Below the pieces are notes generated by a model, which saw nothing but the letters and a program-made list of their open reading frames with translations, did no database searches and had not been told where the DNA came from. This document shows, piece by piece, positions 16,625-26,573 of a stretch of 64,000 nt of DNA (positions are counted from its first letter, which is position 1; every line of letters starts with the position of its first letter). The translations under genes were made by a program, and so were the position numbers. Location of the stretch: NCBI GenBank assembly GCA_965247975.1, contig OZ252050.1, positions 3,472,001-3,536,000 on the forward strand. Direction: 5' to 3'. Source of the DNA: Taishania sp965247975. Its GTDB lineage: Bacteria > Bacteroidota > Bacteroidia > Flavobacteriales_D > Crocinitomicaceae.

Positions 16625-18538
16625 ATGAATCTACAGGAGCGATTACTGAAAATTAAACAGAACTGGTTAACAATAATAGCAAAAGAATCTGAAGACCAGA
16701 CTTCTGGAACTGCAAATCATGGCTCTATGCTAAAGCCTGTTTTGAGTCAAAATGACCTCGAAGTTTTTGAACAAAAACATGGAATTGAACTTCCCGAAGA
16801 ATTCAAAAGTTACCTGAAAGAAGTAGGAAATGGCGGCATTGGAATTCAAGGCGAAATGTATGCTTTGGATGAAAGTTTAACTCCTCTTTTCAATGATCTT
16901 AAGAACGAAAATTTCCTTGACCATTACAAGAAACCCTTTATCCTAACGGAAGAAAAAATCATTGAGTATTTGACACAAAGAATCAAAATTGCGCATAGCG
17001 ATGGAGCTCCAATCAAAATGAATTACACGGATGGTGGCTACCTATTCTTGTCCAGCATTTCTGAAGATAAACATTTTATTCTAGTTTTGAATGGAGCGTG
17101 TAAAGAGGAAGTTTTTGAACTAAATAATGTTAAAACAACACTAGAAAATGGCGACTTAGATCAATTTCTTGAAATCAGACCGATAGTTCGGTTCAAAGAC
17201 GATCAAATCAAAACACTTTCTTTTTTAGATTGGATCGAAGATGAACAAGAAAATTGGTTTAATGCGCACAAAGAGTTGGACAGGAAATTATCTGGACTAA
17301 AAACGATGTGGTATTCCTTTAGTCATTGGGATAAAAATCGTGAAGTATTTGGTGCATTTATGCATCATTACGAACTGAAAAATTTGCTCTCTGAATCCGA
17401 AATAACTGATTTCGAAAACAAATACCAGTGCATTTTACCATTAGAATATCGAAACTATTTAAAATTGGTCACAAATGGAGGTGTTGGTCCTTTTTACGGC
17501 ATGTATAGTCTTGAAAATGCAATAATTGCGTTAAATTCAGGTTCCATAAATGATGGTGACTTTGTAAACCATCTTGAAAAAAATCCAACGCATTTTTCAA
17601 AAGAATTCCCAATCACAGAACACCAAATAGAAACGTATATCCGTCAACGCATAAATCAACCAGACGAACCATCTATTCCTATTAAATTGCCTAAAAATGC
17701 AGGTGGTTATCTGTTTATTTCCGAATATGGTTGCGGTGGATATTACATCATGCCAGTCAATGGAATTGTCGCTGGACAAATCTGGTACCTTCAAAAATTG
17801 GATGCAAACAAGCTCACATTTGAAATGACCGATCAAGAAGGAAATATAACAATGTCAGGCAGTTATGGTGATGATTCGGACGAAGATTATTTTGAAATTT
17901 ATCCAGAATTAATCGTTGAAGGCAAGTCAATATTAACAGCAACTTTCTTCGAATGGATGCGCTGGAAACAAATCCGTTGGTTTGATGAATTGCTTCAAAA
18001 TAAACCAATTTCTGGAGATACAAACCTAAATAATGAAAACGCATACTATCCACTGGCCGTTGGAAATACTTGGAAATACAATTATTCAGGGACAGAAATG
18101 ATTACAACAATTGAAGATTGCGATGAACATGGAGCGTTTATCCTATCCAATTCGCTCAGTCCTTTGAAATCGTGCATGAAAAAAGTGAATGGAGAATATT
18201 TGTCTGATAGTTATGAGGCGGGAAATTTCCAAATGATTTTGAAAGAAAATCTGCAATTGAATGATACTTGGGAGGCGAAATTTATGGCAAATGGCATTGA
18301 ATGTGTCTACAATTTTACAGTGAAAGAAATACTGTCATCGCTGGTTGTTGATGGCAAAGAATTCAAAGATGTTGCTCTCGTAGAATCTGCTAATAACATG
18401 ATGATGCATGGCAACCTTATTTCCATGAATTCATTTGTTCAGTCTTACTACGCAAAAGGTGTTGGACTGATTCTTATAACCACAAGTGGCGTTGTTGGAA
18501 ACACATCTTCTCCTTTGATATCATTTGAGTTGCGATGA
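16625..18538 (+). CDS. Double SMI1/KNR4 domain protein with C-terminal beta domain
   Basis: A 637-residue cytosolic protein with two SMI1/KNR4 (SUKH) domains. The first (about 40-215) has LSQNDLEVFEQKHGIELPEEF, KSYLKEVGNGGIG; the second (about 245-455) has LSESEITDFENKYQCILPLEY, RNYLKLVTNGGVG. From about residue 472 a third region starts YYPLAVGNTWKYNYSG, a pattern otherwise common in Bacteroidota lipoproteins. SUKH proteins often neutralise toxins in polymorphic toxin loci, but other roles exist and no toxin gene is evident next to it. There is no signal peptide. The next gene overlaps by 4 bp. It is preceded by the repeat-bearing promoter. Confidence 0.8.
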   Translation: MNLQERLLKIKQNWLTIIAKESEDQTSGTANHGSMLKPVLSQNDLEVFEQKHGIELPEEFKSYLKEVGNGGIGIQGEMYALDESLTPLFNDLKNENFLDHYKKPFILTEEKIIEYLTQRIKIAHSDGAPIKMNYTDGGYLFLSSISEDKHFILVLNGACKEEVFELNNVKTTLENGDLDQFLEIRPIVRFKDDQIKTLSFLDWIEDEQENWFNAHKELDRKLSGLKTMWYSFSHWDKNREVFGAFMHHYELKNLLSESEITDFENKYQCILPLEYRNYLKLVTNGGVGPFYGMYSLENAIIALNSGSINDGDFVNHLEKNPTHFSKEFPITEHQIETYIRQRINQPDEPSIPIKLPKNAGGYLFISEYGCGGYYIMPVNGIVAGQIWYLQKLDANKLTFEMTDQEGNITMSGSYGDDSDEDYFEIYPELIVEGKSILTATFFEWMRWKQIRWFDELLQNKPISGDTNLNNENAYYPLAVGNTWKYNYSGTEMITTIEDCDEHGAFILSNSLSPLKSCMKKVNGEYLSDSYEAGNFQMILKENLQLNDTWEAKFMANGIECVYNFTVKEILSSLVVDGKEFKDVALVESANNMMMHGNLISMNSFVQSYYAKGVGLILITTSGVVGNTSSPLISFELR

Positions 18539-18975
18539 TTCCCAAAACGTTCAACATCAAGACAGGAGAATTAATCGTTTATGAAAATTTCGCGATTTCG
18601 AGTAAAACAAGCATCTCCGAAATAGAAGCGAATTTTGGCAAACTTATTTTTTCGACAAAAAAAGACGAAACTGAATTTGTTAAAATTAGTCTTCGGAATT
18701 TAAAAATTGGGGAATTCTATTTTTTTTTCGATTTCACTTTTAAGGATGAAATTTTGAATCGATATTCTTTTTTGATTCAATCAAAAGCATTTGCAGAAAA
18801 TCCAAGTTGGGATGATTGGGATGGAGCTGAAAACGATGCAAACAATCACCTGGTTAAAAAATGGTTTGAGGAACATGTCTCTAAAAAATTGGAAAAACAT
18901 GCTTGGGGAACCATAGGTCTGTTTTATGATTTCCATAATATGCTAACCGACATCCAAGTTGTTTTCAAAAAATAA
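18535..18975 (+). CDS. Hypothetical protein coupled to SMI1/KNR4 gene
   Basis: A 146-residue protein I do not recognise. It has no signal peptide or membrane segment and is rich in Phe, Lys and Glu. A motif-like stretch SWDDWDGAENDANNHLVKKWF lies around residues 89-110. Its ATG overlaps the stop of the SMI1/KNR4 gene, so the two are translated together and probably act together. Size, composition and setting resemble small cytosolic proteins of immunity clusters, but that is inference only. Confidence 0.65.
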   Translation: MIPKTFNIKTGELIVYENFAISSKTSISEIEANFGKLIFSTKKDETEFVKISLRNLKIGEFYFFFDFTFKDEILNRYSFLIQSKAFAENPSWDDWDGAENDANNHLVKKWFEEHVSKKLEKHAWGTIGLFYDFHNMLTDIQVVFKK

Positions 18976-19006
18976 ACACAAAAATCCAGCTAGTTGTATC
19001 AGACAA

Positions 19007-19077
19007 TGTTGTTCGCACTTTAAAATTGTTGTTCGTCCTTTTGCTCTTTTTCAATGGCGAAATCTGACGCAAATTTG
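19007..19077 (+). promoter_or_regulatory. Promoter with 20-bp-period direct repeat upstream of barrel operon
   Basis: Two near-identical 15-mers, TGTTGTTCGCACTTT (19007-19021) and TGTTGTTCGTCCTTT (19027-19041), are 20 bp apart and differ at 2 of 15 positions. A -7-like box CAAATTTG (one mismatch to TAnnTTTG) starts at 19070, 38 bp from the TTCGTCC of the second repeat, exactly as in the 16530-16600 promoter. TTTGATC is shared beyond the box. Read as a second target of the LytTR regulator (inference). The predicted start lies downstream of the alternative ATG at 19054. Confidence 0.6.
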
Positions 19078-19122
19078 ATCAACGAAACAAGTAGAAGGAG
19101 ATTTAAGAAAATAAGTTACATA

Positions 19123-20904
19123 ATGAAAAATACCAAAGTCATCCAATGTTTACGCTCTTTAAATCCAATATTATTTTGGTGTTCAATACTTTTCATTTGT
19201 ACAAATGAAACATTTTCACAAGATTTAGAAACCATCAAAAAGGAAAAACCATTTGCCATGAGCGGATCAATTGGTTTGAACTATTCAACTGCCTTTAATG
19301 ATGACTCGACACAATTACCAATGCCAAATTATTGGAATATCAATGGTCAAATCAATTTTAAAATTTATGGAATGATGATTCCTTTAAATTTCGTCTACAG
19401 CAACGGAGTGCTCAATTTAGAAAATGCTTTTAATCAAATGGGAGCTAGTCCAAAGTACAAATGGCTCACGCTTCATGGTGGCTACAGACGCATGACATTT
19501 TCGCCCTACACCTTATCAAATCAAACATTCTTGGGAGCTGGAGCTGAAATCAACTACAAACTACTGCGATTTGGTGGAATGTTCGGACGCTTCAACAAAG
19601 CCCAGCGATCCGATAGTTTGGCATATCTCAATCAGATTCCAGGTAATTACCCGGTCAATTTCTCACTCAATAATGGTCAAAATCAATATTCACCCAAAGG
19701 AAGTTTTTCCCGAACAGGTTATGCGGTAAAACTTGGTATAGGAAATGACAAACGTTTCTTTGACTTGATCTACTTTAAAGCAAAAGATAGAGAAAATTCA
19801 ATATCAGATTCTTTAACGCGTGTAAAACTAAAACCAGAAGAAAATTTCGGTTTAGGAGTAAGCTCCTTGTTGACTTTTTTAAAACACTACAAACTTGGAT
19901 TCACAGCGGCCACCAGCGTTTACACCTATGATACGAGTGCAGATTCTCTCGGAATTGGAAATGACATTCCAATGGCAAACGTACTGCAAAAAGTAATTAA
20001 AATACGTTCAACCACACAATTGCAATGGGCAGGAGAAGTGAATGGTGGAATCCATTACGATAAATTTTCAATCACAGCACAGTACAAGCAAATAGAACCT
20101 TACTATCGATCCATGGGTATTGTTTCTTTTTTATCTGATTTGAAAAGTTTAAGTATTTCACCCTCATTTTCACTTTTTAAAGGAAAAATGAATTTCACGA
20201 ACAATTTCATGTTCATGCATGATAACCTGAACAAATACAAGCAATTCACAACCTATAGAAACAACTATAACTCGTCCATTTCCATAAATCCTAGTTCAAA
20301 ATTTGGAATAGATTTAAGTTATTCTGGTTATACGCTAAATCAAAAAAATGCACGCGAAAATGCGCTTGATTCCATGCGTATTGAGCAAAATTCACACAGC
20401 TATAGTGTAATTCCTCATTGGTTTGTCCTCAAAACCAAAGCCTCTCATTCGTTTGTGTTAGTGGGCAGTTATACACTTGTTGACGGTGGTTCTCTCGCAA
20501 ACTTCACGAATAAAGTTCAGAATATTTTTGGAACTTTTAATTATAGCACCACTTTTCTGAAATCAAGTTTAGGATTGACAACCGGCTTAAATTTTAATCA
20601 ATCGATCACTACACTTAATACGCTAAACAGCATTGGATTAACAGGAGGAATTAGCAAACCTTTCTGGAAAAATATGCTGACCATTTCAAACAACAACAGC
20701 TTTTTGCTAAATGCTTTGGATGGGAAAAATATCGGAGCAACCTACACCATCGACTTATCGCTAGGTTTTAGTTTTCCAAAAGGACATTCCTTTTCACTGG
20801 CCGCTGGTTATGTTACTGCACCCGCAAATGGCATCTACAATGACCGCGATTTTTCGCAACTCAGATTAAGCTTCGCATATCGCTATCAATTCGGCAAATT
20901 ATAA
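19123..20904 (+). CDS. Predicted outer-membrane beta-barrel protein
   Basis: A 593-residue exported protein. I start it at ATG 19123 rather than 19054 because the -7-like box lies between them and the shorter form gives a signal-type N-terminus (hydrophobic stretch ending ICTNETFSQ). The body is alternating aromatic/polar beta strands typical of an outer-membrane barrel, such as LSIGFSFPKGHSFSLAAGYV near the end, and it finishes on a strand FAYRYQFGKL, as barrels do. No known family is recognised. It heads an operon with the giant exported protein (8 bp spacing) and the Fn3-like protein, and may anchor or export them (inference). Confidence 0.7.
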   Translation: MKNTKVIQCLRSLNPILFWCSILFICTNETFSQDLETIKKEKPFAMSGSIGLNYSTAFNDDSTQLPMPNYWNINGQINFKIYGMMIPLNFVYSNGVLNLENAFNQMGASPKYKWLTLHGGYRRMTFSPYTLSNQTFLGAGAEINYKLLRFGGMFGRFNKAQRSDSLAYLNQIPGNYPVNFSLNNGQNQYSPKGSFSRTGYAVKLGIGNDKRFFDLIYFKAKDRENSISDSLTRVKLKPEENFGLGVSSLLTFLKHYKLGFTAATSVYTYDTSADSLGIGNDIPMANVLQKVIKIRSTTQLQWAGEVNGGIHYDKFSITAQYKQIEPYYRSMGIVSFLSDLKSLSISPSFSLFKGKMNFTNNFMFMHDNLNKYKQFTTYRNNYNSSISINPSSKFGIDLSYSGYTLNQKNARENALDSMRIEQNSHSYSVIPHWFVLKTKASHSFVLVGSYTLVDGGSLANFTNKVQNIFGTFNYSTTFLKSSLGLTTGLNFNQSITTLNTLNSIGLTGGISKPFWKNMLTISNNNSFLLNALDGKNIGATYTIDLSLGFSFPKGHSFSLAAGYVTAPANGIYNDRDFSQLRLSFAYRYQFGKL

Positions 20905-20912
20905 ATAAGATT

Positions 20913-23900
20913 ATGAAAAAAACATTCAAAAACTCGATTATGAAAGGTATTCTTCTACTTTGTTTGTCATTAAGTACCTTTTCGACATTCGCTCAAGTGA
21001 CGGTGAATTTACAAGTAACGCCGCCCTATTCACCCTTTTTTCGAGATTATCAAGGCTATGACATCAGTAAGGTTTTTGTCACGTTATTTAGTGCGACAAA
21101 TCGTCAAGTTTACCTTACAGGTTCACTGACAAGTTCAAATGGAGCTATTCAAATCACGGCCAATCCTAATTTCAAACCTTCCACTCCCGTTCAGCTATTG
21201 GCCAATCAACTGCGCACATTAAACGGCACGCAACTCAATACCATCTTTGGTCAATCTACCCAAAACGATCTGGTTGTTACAGGCTTGAATATGGATGAAA
21301 TAATTCTGAATCAAGCGCTTCCAGAAGGAGTTTATACCATGTGCGTGGAAGCTAAAGATTATCAAACAGGACAAGTTTTGGGTATTTCTTGCAGAACTCT
21401 AAACGTCTTTTATTTCGAGCCACCACAAATTATTCAGCCAATTTGCGGAAATAGCGTAAAAGAAACAAAACCACAAAATGTTATGGTTAGTTGGAATATG
21501 GTAAGTCCAGGTGTTTCTAACTTAAGCTACAAATTGAAAATTTGCAAGCAAATTTCTGGAGTTTCACCTTTGGATGGGTTGAACAACAACATTCAAGTCA
21601 TTCTAGACAGACCAAATATCCGTACCACATTTTTCCAATTAGGCGACATTTCAGGCATTAAACTAGAACCGGGCGAAAGTTACTCCATGCAAGTTACAGC
21701 TTATTCACCAAATGCTTTTTTCAAGAATGGAGGCGTAAGTGAAATGTGCACGTTTACTTACCAGCAAGATGGAAGTTTGGTAAACACCACAGATCCAAAT
21801 GTCGATCTTTTTGGTTTAAATCCAGAGCAATCTTCTGTGTCTGGGAAATTAATTTATCGCTACAAAGAGCCAAATGACCAACCAAAAACATCCAATTTCA
21901 ACGTCTCGCAAATCATAACATCAGAATTGAAAACTAAGAGAGCGAGCATGCCTGCGGTTGTGGGAAGTCAACGTTTTGATACGGGAAGTGGCACCTCTCC
22001 AATAAAAAACACTAAAATTTACCTGGTATATGATTTGGTGAAATGTTCCAAAGCAAATCCAACTTCTTGGAATGACTTTGAAGAAATATACAAACCAAGT
22101 ACAAATGGATTTTCTGAATATTATTATGAAGAATCAATCGGCTATTTTAATGAAAAAAATGAAATCTTCGACAATAAAATTATTGCAGAAACAACCACTT
22201 CAAACGATGGTACTTTTTCATTCCCACCATTTGTTAACGACCTAAAATTAGGCTATTTAGGATCACAATCTGTTGGTTATCTTGCGGGATCTAATGCTGA
22301 TGATGGCGCTTGGTATTTAAACAAAGACTTTAAAAGCGAGGAGTCCGCATACATTTATGGCGTTTTGCATATTGTGATTGATGGTCAATCCTATTACTGC
22401 AATCCAGATTTGATGCTCTTTCCAAAACCTGGACAGGGCATTGCGTTACAACCTGAAGTTTGCTTTGTTGATTCAAGAAATGTAAAAGTAGGTGTGCGCA
22501 CAGACCCTAAAATTCAAGATCAAATTGTTAGCCCCGGAATTGCTTTAACCAGTTATCCTGTTCAGCTAGGAAGAGAAAATAATGTCCCCAAACCAACTTC
22601 TTTTCCCATTGAAGCAGATGAATCGAGTTTAACCAAATTGACAGCTCAAAGCAAAAACAACCATGCATTGCGCATATTAAGCACTGGAAAGACAGATGGA
22701 AACGGATTTTATTTGGTGAAAAACATCTGCAATTCCAAAACTCCATTGATTATCCAAGCAACAGATCCTGGATATGACGCTACCAAAGTCTATCAATTTT
22801 TAGAACTTGCACACCCCACAAATAAAGAAAGTTTGATTGCAACGCATGAGTATAATCCAAGTAAATGCAACACAAAATTTCAGGCAAAAACGCAAACTGT
22901 TATGATGGATTTGAAACCAAAAAATCCAGAAATATATTTAAGAGCAGTTGCCAAACAAAATGGACAAACGGTAGGAATTGCTGATGCAACTATAGAAATT
23001 ACAACACGTTATGCAACTATTTTCTATCCATTTAAATCGGTTTACAAAACAGACCAAAATGGTTATTTTCATTTGCCAAATTTATATGTTAGCTATGATC
23101 AGAATGGCAAAATAACAGGTCCAAGCAGAACTATCGTTTTGAAAAAAGCAGGCTACAATGATACCATCGTTTGCTCAAACAAAGAACTGCGACTTGGAGA
23201 GCGATTTCCTGCAAATCCCGAAGTAATTATGAATGGTTCTGTGCGAGTGAACGGTTTTGTTCGAAATGAAAAAGGCGAAGCAGTTAGTTGTCATGTGCGC
23301 GTTGGAGATGGACCATTCATTAAGAACTCAAGTTTTAAAGGTTATTTCTCCATTCCAAATTGTCCTTCGGGTTTTCAGAAAATTGAAGTGGTGCCAGATG
23401 TCGATAACTACTTTGCAGAATCATTTACGAACCTGTTAGCCCCAAACTCTTCGAACAATGTTGGAATTATTACTGTAAAAGAGAAGCTTCATCGCGTGAT
23501 TTTCAAATTGGTGGATGAAGACAACGAACCTATAACCGAAAAAATGGCTTTTATCAATGTAAATAACGGAATGAAAATCGGGGTCACCAATTCCAATACA
23601 GGGCTCACGAATGAAATTGCTTTTGCAAGTCCCGCAAGTGAATTTCATGTAAAAACAGCCCTTTCCGGTTACGTGCCTTTTGATGATTATGTGATTATTC
23701 CAATTAGCAAATATCCAAAAACAATCACCTTGACACTAGCTGAAGGACAAACAATTCAAGGATTTGTGTTCGATGATGCTACAAATCAACCAATCGCAGG
23801 AGCCCGAGTGTATGTTGTTACAGGAACCAACGATGATGGAGAAATTCAACGAGAAACCACAACAAATTCCGAAGGGAGATACTACTTGCCAAATGTTCCA

Positions 23901-26558
23901 GTGCCAGGTTATTCCTTACACTCCTCCTATACTTACGATTATCTTACCAAAAAGAAAAAAGTGTCGAACACGTATAAGAGTAATAAATTGCAAGTTTTTG
24001 CAGTGAAAAGTGGCAATCCATCCTACATTCAAGGAAGTAATACGTACACTTCTGGAGAATCAAAAAGTATTGATTTTAGGTTGACAAAAATTAATGGTGA
24101 TGCAACAATTTGGGGCAATCCTGTTGAAATTACCAAAGTGCAACAGAATAAAATTTGGGGATCATTTGTGAACATGAGGGCAAATGAAAACTTTGCACCA
24201 CTTTTGTCCAACGCTAAACTGCCTTTCAACGCTTTGGTGCTCAATCAAACAGCGCTTAATCAAGGTAAAATTGTTCCAGAATCGAATGAAATTGTTACTG
24301 AGGCTACTTCATTAAAAATTAAGATCTACAACGATTTTGAAGGAGAAATTCTTGGAACAAACGAATTGCGCTCTGTTAGCAAACTCAAAATAGAAGGTAA
24401 TTCCGCCACAAATTCCGGAGATTTGAAGGGATTTGTTGTGAGTTCATTAGCCTCTTTTGATTTTAGCTACAATTACACTGGAGGCTTCTTACTTCAAGTC
24501 CCAGCTGGTGTGCGCATTCCTGGAAAATCGATTCCTGGACCAAAAGCCATTTCGGTATTAGCAATGCATAGTTCAAGCTCAATTAACCAAGCAAAATATA
24601 CTCTACTCCCATTTGGTTCTGGAAATTTCAAGGTACATAACTTCAATGCCAGCCTAGGAAATAAATCGTACGTTCAAAATGGAGCGTTTTACCTCTCGGC
24701 TGATGTCAAATTAAACATTCCGCTCACAGATAATCAAACCTTAGATGTTGGCGATATAAAAATCACAAAAGACAGCATTCTTTGGTTAGACGGTCAAAAT
24801 CCAGTTGATATTAATCTCGAAAAATGGAAAATTCAAGGGTCAGGACTTCGATATGATTTAAACAAAGGTGGATTTATTGTGCTCAACAACAAATTGGTTA
24901 CTCACCTACCAAGCTTGAATTTGAAAGAAGTTGTACTACGCCCTGTTGGCATTGACATGGAATCCAATTCGCTATCCAATGTGTCTATGAATTTAGCAGG
25001 TGTCACTCCGTTGAATTTGTATGAGAATGCACAAGTTAGTCTTACTTTTGATCAAGCTGCACCTTTTGACAAAAATCCACATTGGCGTTTGAATATCAGT
25101 CAAATGAATGATGGGCCAGTTGCCTACTTGAACAATATTCCGGGACTTGATGCAACCGACAGAATTAAATTCGGACTTATTAGCGCCTACAGCGATGGTG
25201 AACACCAAACAACCAATTTGATTCCAGAGTGGCATAACTATTTTAATGTGATCCAACAAAAAGTGGTAGGCATTGAATTGGGCAAAAACTATTTCACATT
25301 AATTGGCGACACTGACCTTAAAATCCCTGGCGCTGGTTCGGCAATCACAGGGAGGTTTAAATACATGAAAAGAGGCAACAACATCGTTTCTTCGGTTGAA
25401 AGTCTCAACACTGATATTGAAATGCCGGGTAAAGTGCAATTTAATGGTGGACAAAAAGAAGTCGACATCTACTTGCGAAAAGATACGCTTCTGGTAAAAG
25501 GTGAGTTGTTTGTGTACCAAAATTCCAAAACAGATGGTTTCAAAGTGAAAAGTACGCTTTTAAAAACTCCTCAATTAACTTCCATGACGATGAAACCAGG
25601 CGAATTTATAAGTCTTGAGAAAAATGCGGATACAATTAATGGATTAAAGGTTTTATCTGGGTTTTCGAGTGTAAGCGGCAATCATTGGGCAAATATCCAA
25701 ATGACCACAAAAATTATGGGATTTGGAAACATTGCAATTTCTGGAAGCGATATCCTGGATTTTGAAATAAAAGGTGCCATCGAAAATAGTTCTATTTCAA
25801 ACCGCGAAGTGAAGCTAGACGGCATTGACACACCATTTGGTGGACTAAAAATATGTTTTGACTTCAAAGAAAAACTTATGAAAGGAAGTCTTACAATTCC
25901 GAGTTTCGCACTAGTTCCCGTAGGTCCTGTGTCCTTTAGCGATGGTACCATTGACTTACAAATTGGCGGTGGCGGTTTTATTTTTGCGGGAGCTTTTCGC
26001 AATGTTTCTTTCACGCCAATTTCGTTCCTAGGAGGTCTACAAGCCAGTATAGCCATGGGTCATTTTTCTGGACCAATTCCAAGTTTCATGCAAAAAAACC
26101 TCCTAAAAAACACCCTTTATGCAGAATTACCTTCTTCATTAACAACTTCTGGCTTAAGTGGGTTTTATTGTAATGTTGGCAAATTGTATAAAGAATCAAT
26201 CGGAGCAAAGAGCCTGATACCAGAAAGTGTTGCAAAATATTTCCCTTCATTGGAATTCGCCCTTGGATTTGACGTGCGTACCATCTTAAATGTCAAAGCA
26301 GTAACAAAATTTGAAATTTCTGCATTAGCGAAAGCAAACGTGAATTTGTCAATGGAAGTTCTTGAATGTGAAGTTGGAGTCAGTGGATTTGCACAAGGAT
26401 CTTCCAAATTTGAATATGGCGATTCAGGTCTAACTGGTCAAGCCGAACTAAGTGGTGGTATAGAACCAAAATTTTGTGGATCGCTTGGTAGTTCAGGTCT
26501 TTCCGTGACGGCAACCTATGTCAACAAAAAACTTGATTTAAATTTTTCTAAAAACTAA
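20913..26558 (+). CDS. Giant exported multidomain protein (carboxypeptidase-regulatory-like repeats)
   Basis: An 1,881-residue secreted protein with a signal peptide ending LSLSTFSTFAQ. The first ~190 residues (VTVNLQVTPPYSPFFRDYQGYD, LPEGVYTMCVEAKDYQTG) resemble the N-terminal region of Bacteroidota proteins annotated as TANFOR-domain proteins; this is from memory and unverified. Residues about 775-850 (VNGFVRNEKGEAVSCHVRVG) and 945-1020 (QGFVFDDATNQPIAGARVYV, EGRYYLPNVPVPGY) are carboxypeptidase-regulatory-like beta sandwiches. The second half (about 1150-1881) is Gly/Ser-rich beta structure ending in KKLDLNFSKN. I see no T9SS sorting domain at the C-terminus, unusual for such a large surface protein here. 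It is in an operon with a barrel (8 bp upstream) and an Fn3-like protein (15 bp downstream). Confidence 0.75.
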   Translation: MKKTFKNSIMKGILLLCLSLSTFSTFAQVTVNLQVTPPYSPFFRDYQGYDISKVFVTLFSATNRQVYLTGSLTSSNGAIQITANPNFKPSTPVQLLANQLRTLNGTQLNTIFGQSTQNDLVVTGLNMDEIILNQALPEGVYTMCVEAKDYQTGQVLGISCRTLNVFYFEPPQIIQPICGNSVKETKPQNVMVSWNMVSPGVSNLSYKLKICKQISGVSPLDGLNNNIQVILDRPNIRTTFFQLGDISGIKLEPGESYSMQVTAYSPNAFFKNGGVSEMCTFTYQQDGSLVNTTDPNVDLFGLNPEQSSVSGKLIYRYKEPNDQPKTSNFNVSQIITSELKTKRASMPAVVGSQRFDTGSGTSPIKNTKIYLVYDLVKCSKANPTSWNDFEEIYKPSTNGFSEYYYEESIGYFNEKNEIFDNKIIAETTTSNDGTFSFPPFVNDLKLGYLGSQSVGYLAGSNADDGAWYLNKDFKSEESAYIYGVLHIVIDGQSYYCNPDLMLFPKPGQGIALQPEVCFVDSRNVKVGVRTDPKIQDQIVSPGIALTSYPVQLGRENNVPKPTSFPIEADESSLTKLTAQSKNNHALRILSTGKTDGNGFYLVKNICNSKTPLIIQATDPGYDATKVYQFLELAHPTNKESLIATHEYNPSKCNTKFQAKTQTVMMDLKPKNPEIYLRAVAKQNGQTVGIADATIEITTRYATIFYPFKSVYKTDQNGYFHLPNLYVSYDQNGKITGPSRTIVLKKAGYNDTIVCSNKELRLGERFPANPEVIMNGSVRVNGFVRNEKGEAVSCHVRVGDGPFIKNSSFKGYFSIPNCPSGFQKIEVVPDVDNYFAESFTNLLAPNSSNNVGIITVKEKLHRVIFKLVDEDNEPITEKMAFINVNNGMKIGVTNSNTGLTNEIAFASPASEFHVKTALSGYVPFDDYVIIPISKYPKTITLTLAEGQTIQGFVFDDATNQPIAGARVYVVTGTNDDGEIQRETTTNSEGRYYLPNVPVPGYSLHSSYTYDYLTKKKKVSNTYKSNKLQVFAVKSGNPSYIQGSNTYTSGESKSIDFRLTKINGDATIWGNPVEITKVQQNKIWGSFVNMRANENFAPLLSNAKLPFNALVLNQTALNQGKIVPESNEIVTEATSLKIKIYNDFEGEILGTNELRSVSKLKIEGNSATNSGDLKGFVVSSLASFDFSYNYTGGFLLQVPAGVRIPGKSIPGPKAISVLAMHSSSSINQAKYTLLPFGSGNFKVHNFNASLGNKSYVQNGAFYLSADVKLNIPLTDNQTLDVGDIKITKDSILWLDGQNPVDINLEKWKIQGSGLRYDLNKGGFIVLNNKLVTHLPSLNLKEVVLRPVGIDMESNSLSNVSMNLAGVTPLNLYENAQVSLTFDQAAPFDKNPHWRLNISQMNDGPVAYLNNIPGLDATDRIKFGLISAYSDGEHQTTNLIPEWHNYFNVIQQKVVGIELGKNYFTLIGDTDLKIPGAGSAITGRFKYMKRGNNIVSSVESLNTDIEMPGKVQFNGGQKEVDIYLRKDTLLVKGELFVYQNSKTDGFKVKSTLLKTPQLTSMTMKPGEFISLEKNADTINGLKVLSGFSSVSGNHWANIQMTTKIMGFGNIAISGSDILDFEIKGAIENSSISNREVKLDGIDTPFGGLKICFDFKEKLMKGSLTIPSFALVPVGPVSFSDGTIDLQIGGGGFIFAGAFRNVSFTPISFLGGLQASIAMGHFSGPIPSFMQKNLLKNTLYAELPSSLTTSGLSGFYCNVGKLYKESIGAKSLIPESVAKYFPSLEFALGFDVRTILNVKAVTKFEISALAKANVNLSMEVLECEVGVSGFAQGSSKFEYGDSGLTGQAELSGGIEPKFCGSLGSSGLSVTATYVNKKLDLNFSKN

Positions 26559-26573
26559 TTAATACAAAATACG

